Below, piece by piece: positions 61,101 through 64,000 of a stretch of 64,000 nt of DNA. This DNA comes from Gymnorhina tibicen (lineage: Eukaryota > Chordata > Aves > Passeriformes > Artamidae), in assembly GCA_013399875.1 (NCBI GenBank), contig VXAZ01005475.1, positions 3,036,068 through 3,100,067 on the forward strand. Direction: 5' to 3'. Every line of letters starts with the position of its first letter. Position 1 is the first letter of the stretch. The position numbers and the translations under genes are program-made. Under the pieces are notes generated by a model that ran no database searches, was not told where the DNA came from, and saw only the letters and a list, made by a program, of their open reading frames with translations.

Positions 61101-62784
61101 GATTGGTTCAGAAATGAACAAGAAAGCAAATTAAAGTAGGAAATAATAGGAATAACCCAACTTTGATTTTGTTTGTGGTAATGTTAGCAACTCTGAAAAG
61201 ACGGTCTCCTTTAAGTAAAAATCTTAGCATGGGGAATTACAAGGTGCATGTGTGTTTCCCTCAGGATACATAAGAACCACAGAAGCTGTAGGTGAATAAA
61301 CAGATGTGTTGAGCCAAGGTGCAAAGGTGATTTCTTGTGGCTAGAATGCAAAATTAATATACAGGCTGTAGAGCCAAAAGGTGTGGGATTGAGAAGGCAG
61401 TAAATTTGAGTTTAAAGTACTAAAACACCAGTAAATCAGGACAACAAAATATTCAAATCTTCTAAATGTTAAAATAACCCCTCCCCACAAACAAAAATAT
61501 TGGCAGAAACCTTTACCCCCTCCAATAACATTGAGTATAGTTTTGTGAATTTTGATGTGTGGTGGTACAGAAACTATTCTATCTACTACTAACAGATGGT
61601 AGGTTTCTTGGTTTTAAAAATACAAAACCAGCTTGATCTCATGTACCTTGGTTTAAAAATAAAGCTCTTTTTATAGCATGTCTCAATTTTGACAACCACA
61701 GTGTGCCGTAAATATTGGATTCCAAGTATAAGCATATTTTAAAAGCCTAAACAAGACTCTTATTTTAGGGGTAGCCTGATCCTCTGAGTTTGTGAAGTCT
61801 TCAGCAAGAGGAGTCACAGCTGAACATAATGGCTCTTTGTCTTTAACTCCAAAGTTCAGCTTTGAATTTAAAAATGCATTTCCTGGTTTGGTAACTTAAA
61901 TTTAATTTCAGAAGTGTGTAAATTCTAAATTATCCACCTTTTTTGGTGATGATAAGCATAGAATAAATCTGCCGGAGTGAAATGCAATTTAATATATAAG
62001 TAAAATGATTTCTTCTTAATGTTGCAGAGCACAGATAACTCAAATATATCTATAATTGCTCAGAACAAAAAGTGCTTTGATAATGATATTGTTTGCTCGA
62101 AGAATGTTTTCATCACTGTTGGAGACACTGAGATTTATTTTAGTGAACCTTCTGAGAAGCAGGTTAGTTATTTTCTTTCCTTTTTGGGTTGCCCTTTAAG
62201 ATAAGCACTGCAAATTTACAGCTCTAAAGGAGCATGTTTTTGGAAAGCGTCTCTCAGTCTGAATTCATATAGTACAAGTGCTTAGGCCAGGATAAAGCAG
62301 CAGGTCCCAGGACACATCTTTTCTTTTTTCTCCCCCCCACTGTTTTTTTCCGAGTTCTATTTGTGCTACAAAGAAGATTGCTCAAAAGTTTCAAGGACTT
62401 GAAACATACTGGCGTTTATGAGTTTCTTTCCACTTGGTTTTGAAAGGGAAACCAAAGTATGAAGCAAACTTGAATGATTGAAAAGACAAAATATCAAAAT
62501 ATTAAACAACAGTTCTACTAATATTATTGATTCAGCTATATGCTGAAGTATTCTTCAATATAAACTTTGCTGTTATCTGGTTGTATACCTTGGTAGCATT
62601 ACTTTAGCAGATCTTAATAAATATTCATTTGTGTTGGAAGACCCTAGGGGCACAGGAGAACAAATCTAACTATCAGCTCTGGAAGGCTGGATATTATACT
62701 GTGATACACTTTCCAGAACAGGACATTACAATTCTATGGGATAAGAAGACAATGATGCATGTTAAAGTTGGACCTCGATGGAAG
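13093..62784 (+). CDS. OTOGL: Otogelin-like protein, exons 1-27 (N-terminal part; gene continues past window)
   Basis: Twenty-seven plus-strand exons join in frame over 3201 nt (about 1067 residues). Modules in order: signal peptide (1-25), basic linker with RQKR (about 40-52), EGF-like (77-107), VWD1 (about 113-268), C8 (303-384), TIL (387-445), VWD2 (480-650), C8 (663-739), TIL plus linker (742-837), TIL' (838-915), VWD3 (from about 942, incomplete). This is the D1-D2-D'-D3 plan of VWF, gel-forming mucins and otogelins. The EGF-like module before VWD1, and the overall sequence as I recall it, point to the otogelin pair. I chose OTOGL over OTOG from memory of D3 sequence and the AT-rich setting. 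Family members are secreted glycoproteins of acellular inner-ear membranes; human OTOGL loss causes hearing impairment. About half of the roughly 2300-residue protein is present. No stop or frameshift was found. Start choice: first Met before a strong hydrophobic core, G at -3. Confidence 0.8.
14129..14168 (+). CDS. OTOGL: OTOGL exon 2 (40 nt)
   Basis: A very short exon with acceptor atctacag and donor gtaagt, encoding [13 protein letters not shown]. It joins exon 1 (phase 1) and exon 3 (phase 2) without a stop. No domain supports it; the evidence is splice sites and phase only. Confidence 0.6.
15242..15290 (+). CDS. OTOGL: OTOGL exon 3: linker with NAT glycosylation and RQKR site
   Basis: 49 nt, acceptor tttccttccag, donor gtaggt, encoding [17 protein letters not shown]. 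It contains an N-glycosylation sequon (NAT) and an RQKR motif that fits a furin-type proprotein convertase site. The exon enters in phase 2 and ends in phase 0, matching both neighbours. Confidence 0.65.
17423..17480 (+). CDS. OTOGL: OTOGL exon 4: linker before EGF-like module
   Basis: 58 nt, acceptor ctctgacag, donor gtcagt, encoding [19 protein letters not shown]. It starts in phase 0 and ends in phase 1, as needed to join exons 3 and 5. It is histidine- and arginine-containing, with no domain. This is the least certain exon of the set. Confidence 0.5.
19162..19260 (+). CDS. OTOGL: OTOGL exon 5: EGF-like module
   Basis: 99 nt with symmetrical phase 1-1, the usual form for an EGF-like exon. 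Cysteines follow a C-x3-C-x5-C-x5-C-x-C-x10-C pattern beginning [12 protein letters not shown]. Acceptor cttacag, donor gtaagt. Placement just before VWD1 matches otogelins. Confidence 0.85.
19909..20063 (+). CDS. OTOGL: OTOGL exon 6: start of VWD1
   Basis: Encodes [20 protein letters not shown] and [14 protein letters not shown], the classic opening of a VWD domain (C-x-W-G-x-Y/F...TFDG...F-G-x-C-x-Y). Acceptor ctctccag, donor gtaagt. It includes an NCS sequon. Confidence 0.92.
20064..22753 (+). other. OTOGL: OTOGL intron 6
   Basis: 2.7 kb of AT-rich intron. I see no repeat family or RNA gene I can name in it. A pyrimidine-rich segment near 20500-20570 stands out slightly in composition only. 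Confidence 0.6.
22754..22875 (+). CDS. OTOGL: OTOGL exon 7: VWD1 middle
   Basis: Encodes [20 protein letters not shown] and the following [12 protein letters not shown] strand region of VWD1. Acceptor ccctcaaag, donor gtgagt. Phase 0 in, 2 out. Confidence 0.9.
24041..24246 (+). CDS. OTOGL: OTOGL exon 8: VWD1 end with CGLCGNFNG
   Basis: 206 nt encoding the second half of VWD1, including [16 protein letters not shown] and the hallmark [17 protein letters not shown]. The CGLC motif is intact here, and the following acidic stretch is the predicted calcium-binding loop. Acceptor ttttccag, donor gtaagt. Confidence 0.95.
24247..26973 (+). other. OTOGL: OTOGL intron 8
   Basis: 2.7 kb AT-rich intron with an A run at about 24829-24843. 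No repeat family, RNA gene or alternative exon could be supported. Confidence 0.6.
26974..27104 (+). CDS. OTOGL: OTOGL exon 9: VWD1 to C8-1 junction
   Basis: Encodes [17 protein letters not shown], the conserved F-x-N-S-W segment after VWD, then the first C8 cysteines ([13 protein letters not shown]). A tandem CAGTAG precedes the exon; using the first AG keeps frame with exon 8. Donor gtaaac. Confidence 0.9.
27749..27855 (+). CDS. OTOGL: OTOGL exon 10: C8-1 first half
   Basis: Encodes [20 protein letters not shown] and the LC that follows, matching the C8 pattern C-H-x(n)-P-x-x-Y-x-x-x-C-x-x-D-x-C. Acceptor atgcacag, donor gtaagt. Confidence 0.92.
27856..30074 (+). other. OTOGL: OTOGL intron 10
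   Basis: 2.2 kb intron. Short antisense open frames at 29392-29858 show no recognisable domain. No mobile element was identified. Confidence 0.55.
30075..30181 (+). CDS. OTOGL: OTOGL exon 11: C8-1 second half
   Basis: Encodes [20 protein letters not shown] and DWRDDFPAC, the conserved end of a C8 domain (C-x-A-V-x-x-Y-A-x-x-C...W-R). Acceptor atttcag, donor gtaaga. Confidence 0.93.
30840..30965 (+). CDS. OTOGL: OTOGL exon 12: TIL-1
   Basis: Cysteine-rich trypsin-inhibitor-like module: [18 protein letters not shown], then [17 protein letters not shown]. The unusual extra Cys in ISCCPPTC is visible. Acceptor tttttttag, donor gtaaat. Confidence 0.92.
31645..31753 (+). CDS. OTOGL: OTOGL exon 13: TIL-1 end and E-type linker
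   Basis: Encodes [20 protein letters not shown], followed by [17 protein letters not shown]. This is the end of TIL and the start of the VWC-like linker. It has an NGT sequon. Acceptor ccaatag, donor gtatgt. Confidence 0.92.
31994..32040 (+). CDS. OTOGL: OTOGL exon 14 (47 nt)
   Basis: Short exon encoding [16 protein letters not shown], the standard C-x-C-x-x-G-x-W-x-C segment linking TIL to the next VWD. Acceptor ctttttag, donor gtattt. It has an NCT sequon. Confidence 0.92.
33427..33572 (+). CDS. OTOGL: OTOGL exon 15: VWD2 start
   Basis: Encodes [20 protein letters not shown] then [11 protein letters not shown], a clear VWD opening (C-x-x-x-G-x-x-H-x-x-T-F-D-G). Acceptor ctctcaag, donor gtaagc. 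Confidence 0.95.
35150..35273 (+). CDS. OTOGL: OTOGL exon 16: VWD2 middle
   Basis: Encodes [20 protein letters not shown] and the strand region ending NQVFNLN. Acceptor tctacttag, donor gtaaga. Phase 0 in, 1 out. Confidence 0.9.
36889..37066 (+). CDS. OTOGL: OTOGL exon 17: VWD2 end with LGLCGTYNG
   Basis: Encodes [20 protein letters not shown] and [19 protein letters not shown]. The position equivalent to the first Cys of CGLC is Leu. The acidic calcium-loop residues are kept. Acceptor gtgttcag, donor gtaagt. Confidence 0.94.
38005..38129 (+). CDS. OTOGL: OTOGL exon 18: VWD2/C8-2 linker
   Basis: Encodes [20 protein letters not shown] and the cysteines SVC...DPCNVNQQN leading into the second C8. 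Acceptor ttttcag, donor gtatgt. Confidence 0.92.
39026..39098 (+). mobile_element. CR1 LINE 3' fragment, plus strand
   Basis: The pattern gagcaggagggtggagtgca then gggtcctttccagcctgatt and a tcatgatcc tail matches the well-known CR1 3' end (a gagcaggggg / ggacta / ggtccctttccaacct type sequence) with moderate divergence. Severely 5' truncated. Confidence 0.75.
39918..40127 (+). CDS. OTOGL: OTOGL exon 19: C8-2
   Basis: A single 210-nt exon carries almost the whole second C8: [61 protein letters not shown]. All expected cysteines are present. Acceptor ctcttag, donor gtgagt. Confidence 0.95.
40521..40605 (-). mobile_element. CR1 LINE 3' fragment, minus strand
   Basis: Begins cacagaatcttaaagtatcc, followed by ggagttggaagagactcagc and a ccaagtccaactcctg stretch. 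This is the reverse complement of the CR1 3' end, diverged. Lies in OTOGL intron 19. Confidence 0.75.
40952..41117 (+). CDS. OTOGL: OTOGL exon 20: TIL-2
   Basis: Encodes [20 protein letters not shown], then [20 protein letters not shown] and VNFCVS, a canonical TIL module. Acceptor ctttcctccag, donor gtaagt. Confidence 0.94.
42161..42235 (+). CDS. OTOGL: OTOGL exon 21: TIL-2 end
   Basis: 75 nt encoding [20 protein letters not shown] followed by TPTGSC; this is the C-x-C end of TIL and the linker with P-G-E. Acceptor cttttaacag, donor gtaggt. Confidence 0.92.
42770..42822 (+). CDS. OTOGL: OTOGL exon 22 (53 nt)
   Basis: Short exon encoding [18 protein letters not shown], the C-x-C-x-N-G-x-x-x-C linker segment, with an NGT sequon. 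Acceptor cttttctag, donor gtaatt. Confidence 0.9.
43518..43680 (+). CDS. OTOGL: OTOGL exon 23: TIL' (D' region)
   Basis: Encodes [20 protein letters not shown], then [20 protein letters not shown] and [10 protein letters not shown]. This is the extra TIL' found before D3 in VWF-type proteins. The acceptor (catttgaag) has a weak pyrimidine tract but is the only in-frame choice. Donor gtaagc; one NFS sequon. Confidence 0.92.
45725..45920 (-). mobile_element. Probable diverged CR1-type LINE fragment, minus strand
   Basis: The stretch aggatggaaagggacctcat resembles the reverse-complement CR1 tail, and a section ending ctatccttaagaagttttct resembles the upstream CR1 3' UTR. Divergence is high, so family and limits are uncertain. 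Confidence 0.45.
46753..46860 (+). CDS. OTOGL: OTOGL exon 24: TIL' end
   Basis: Encodes [20 protein letters not shown], then [17 protein letters not shown], completing TIL' and the linker towards D3. The acceptor is ttttgaag; donor gtgagt. Frame agrees with exons 23 and 25. Confidence 0.93.
48113..48251 (+). CDS. OTOGL: OTOGL exon 25: VWD3 start
   Basis: Encodes [20 protein letters not shown], then [20 protein letters not shown] and CQTYLLK, a strong VWD opening. An NCT sequon precedes it. Acceptor ccttgcag, donor gtaaga. Confidence 0.95.
49800..50248 (+). mobile_element. Old non-LTR retrotransposon (CR1-like), left part
   Basis: Plus-strand relics of reverse-transcriptase sequence: a frame at about 49954 reads [10 protein letters not shown] then a stop and RNLIE, close to the N-Y-R-P-x-S-L-T block of CR1/L2-type elements. 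Near 50135-50190 a V-N-T-x-V-F...F-E-K-D-F stretch resembles the V-Y-L-D-F-x-K-A-F-D block. Stops and frameshifts show it is long dead. Confidence 0.6.
50249..50691 (-). mobile_element. CR1 LINE 3' fragment, minus strand, nested in older LINE
   Basis: Read in reverse, the segment shows the CR1 3' coding and UTR landmarks: wording such as ggtcccctctcagtcatctc, ctgaacaggcccaacttcct and cctttccttgtaagagagat on the plus strand is the reverse complement of CR1. The tail end (aattcacaaaatcacagagt) is at the low-coordinate side. 5' truncated near 50691. Confidence 0.9.
50692..51075 (+). mobile_element. Old non-LTR retrotransposon (CR1-like), right part
   Basis: Continuation of the interrupted plus-strand LINE. 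At 50765 a frame reads [11 protein letters not shown], matching the G-V-P-Q-G-S-V-L-G-P RT motif; it is followed by an F-x-D-D-like remnant region and, near 50980-51040, a section similar to the downstream CR1 ORF2 sequence as I recall it. Heavily mutated. Confidence 0.6.
51580..51665 (-). mobile_element. CR1 LINE 3' tail, minus strand
   Basis: acagaatcatagaatgattt followed by gtgttggaagggtccttaaa and ctagtccaatccccctgcca is the reverse complement of the CR1 3' tail including its octamer-like end repeat. Very short, strongly 5' truncated copy. Confidence 0.9.
53036..53100. repeat. Local imperfect repeat of a TTCTCAGAAA unit
   Basis: The unit tctcagaaaaatatt occurs about three times with spacing changes and an intervening tattattagtagta. 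It is imperfectly self-complementary. Simple-sequence origin is likely. Confidence 0.6.
62028..62162 (+). CDS. OTOGL: OTOGL exon 26: VWD3 middle
   Basis: Encodes [20 protein letters not shown], then [20 protein letters not shown] and PSEKQ. C-x6-C spacing and the I-x-V-G-D-T-E-I strand fit VWD3. It has an NIS sequon. Acceptor gttgcag, donor gttagt. Phase 0 at both ends. Confidence 0.93.
62611..62784 (+). CDS. OTOGL: OTOGL exon 27: VWD3 continued (5' end ambiguous)
   Basis: Encodes [20 protein letters not shown], then [20 protein letters not shown] and RWK before donor gtgagc. Two in-frame acceptors are possible: 62611 (after actttagcag, better consensus) or 62641 (after gttggaag), differing by ten codons. 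The total of about 1067 residues assumes 62641. The conserved C-G-L-C half of VWD3 lies beyond the window. Confidence 0.88.
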
Positions 62785-64000
62785 GTGAGCCAAAATATAA
62801 ACCTGAGATTTTGTGTGGATTCTCTATATTACTAATGTGGTCTTTTATTGAATAACTGTGATAGTCTTTTCTTCAAGACTGCTAGTGATATAGCTGTTTA
62901 TCATGGTGTTCAGCTGCTAGCATTTCCCAGGTAAGAAGAGATGGAGAATGCAACTTCTGAAGAGAAGGCGTGGTTCCTACGTGTATGGTTACTCTACTGC
63001 TTGATAAACTGCAGCCTTGGAGATACGCAGGAATTCAGTTCTGACTCAAAGATACCTTGGGGGCTCAAAGGGAGGGGTAGTTTTGAGTTACCCAGTTCAC
63101 TGTATGTTTTCATAATTGCTAAAGCCAATGGAAAAGAAGCTTCCATATCTAGTGACATGGAAGATGTCAAGTTTGTAGTATAGATTGCATTAGACTGATG
63201 ATAGAACCGCAACCTGGGGTGTATTAGAGGCTTCTGAGATGAACAGATGGAGTCACATCTTGGGTTTAATTTAAAAAGACAAAATACAGGAAAGGATCTA
63301 GACAAAAACTTACATTTAAACCTAATGGATATATTGTGACAGGATTCATTCATGATGCAAGGAAGAATTCAAGGCTCCTTCTTCTGCCAGTTGCTCTTCT
63401 CTTTTCTGTTCCTAGATCATCATCTACCTTGGTGTCTTTGCAATTCAGTCTTTGGGTGCTGGCAGCGTAACCATATCTGTGCAATTCAGAATTACATCTC
63501 TCCTTTGTTTCAAACATAAACACATGTATTAAAATGGGACTTGTTCAGCAAAAGAAAAGAAAGCATTCTAGGCTAGAATACAGTATCAGATTTTTTGAAG
63601 TGTCAGTCAAAGCTATAATGACCATCTAATGTGGTTTTAAAGCAAAATTATTATAGGCTTCTGTCCAAATAGCTGTAACATACTTACTTCACCTACAGGT
63701 TGATTTATCAGCCATCAATACACATAGAGGAAAAGGTTTCTTCTGTTTTTGAGTAAGCTAGCAGGGAGCTGAGGTTGCATTCAGGAACACAAATACTTCC
63801 AGTTCGTTCTGTTTCCAATGACTGTTTCTTCCAGAGGCTCCGGTTCAATAAGATGTCTGCAGCAGACCTTAAGAAAAAAGAACTCATTAGTGTGAGACAC
63901 AACACCCTAAAAATTCAACTTTAATTTTTATTGTTGTGCAGAAATATCTATTTTCCTATATATTTATGTGTGTGTGCATATACATAGGTTTTGCGTCAGC
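62785..64000 (+). other. OTOGL: OTOGL intron 27, runs off the window
   Basis: 1.2 kb of intron without a further exon. The next exon should encode the region leading to the VWD3 C-G-L-C-G-N-x-D/N-G motif, which is not found before 64000. A short TG/TA-rich stretch lies near 63965-63990. Confidence 0.8.

Larger units (their letters stand above)
48252..62027 (+). other. OTOGL: OTOGL intron 25, 13.8 kb, repeat-rich
   Basis: By far the longest intron in the window, inside the VWD3 domain. It holds a nested LINE complex (about 49800-51075), another CR1 tail (51580-51665), a local A/T-rich repeat at 53036-53100, and a block with minus-strand open frames at 54619-55441. The remainder is AT-rich with nothing I can name. 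No missing exon is needed: exons 25 and 26 join in frame and in homology. Confidence 0.8.

Noticed and set aside
13093..62784. Assignment to OTOG, FCGBP or a mucin instead of OTOGL
   Set aside because: FCGBP would show large repeated VWD units without an EGF-like module, and mucins lack this N-terminal EGF-like module. OTOG remains possible and needs a database alignment to exclude.

Overview
This is a vertebrate nuclear genome window, most likely from a bird. The genes are split by GT-AG introns. The AT-rich background carries several CR1-type LINE fragments, and one intron holds a segment resembling an avian LTR. A 654-base N gap sits in a GC-rich promoter, as is common in bird assemblies. 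A turtle or crocodile cannot be excluded from sequence alone. No bacterial operon, CRISPR array, tRNA or rRNA was found.

Layout: positions 1-3520 show no recognisable gene. A CpG-rich block (about 3530-4600, interrupted by Ns at 3695-4348) is the probable promoter of RPS16 (40S ribosomal protein uS9). RPS16 exons 2-5 lie at 5005-7816 on the plus strand. Exon 1 (16 codons expected) is not visible and must be inside the gap. RPS16 intron 3 holds an LTR-like repeat. About 5.2 kb of intergenic DNA follows.

From 13093 to beyond the window end is a large plus-strand gene for a secreted VWF/mucin-type D-domain protein, called otogelin-like (OTOGL; paralogue OTOG is the alternative). I resolved 27 consecutive exons by hand. 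Every junction keeps the reading frame, and together they encode about 1067 residues: signal peptide, short basic linker with an RQKR site, EGF-like module, VWD1-C8-TIL, VWD2-C8-TIL, a second TIL' module, and the first half of VWD3. This is the D1-D2-D'-D3 order of VWF and gel-forming mucins. The gene runs off the right edge in the middle of VWD3. No stop or frameshift interrupts it, so it looks functional.

The largest intron (48252-62027, 13.8 kb) is the repeat-rich part. It includes an old plus-strand LINE with recognisable reverse-transcriptase motifs, split by a younger minus-strand CR1. RPS16 is a housekeeping translation gene and OTOGL is expected to be an inner-ear extracellular matrix gene. 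They share no pathway, and their adjacency is a matter of synteny. I found no previously undescribed biological system. The most interesting points are the RPS16/OTOGL linkage, the nested LINE and a few gene-structure ambiguities.
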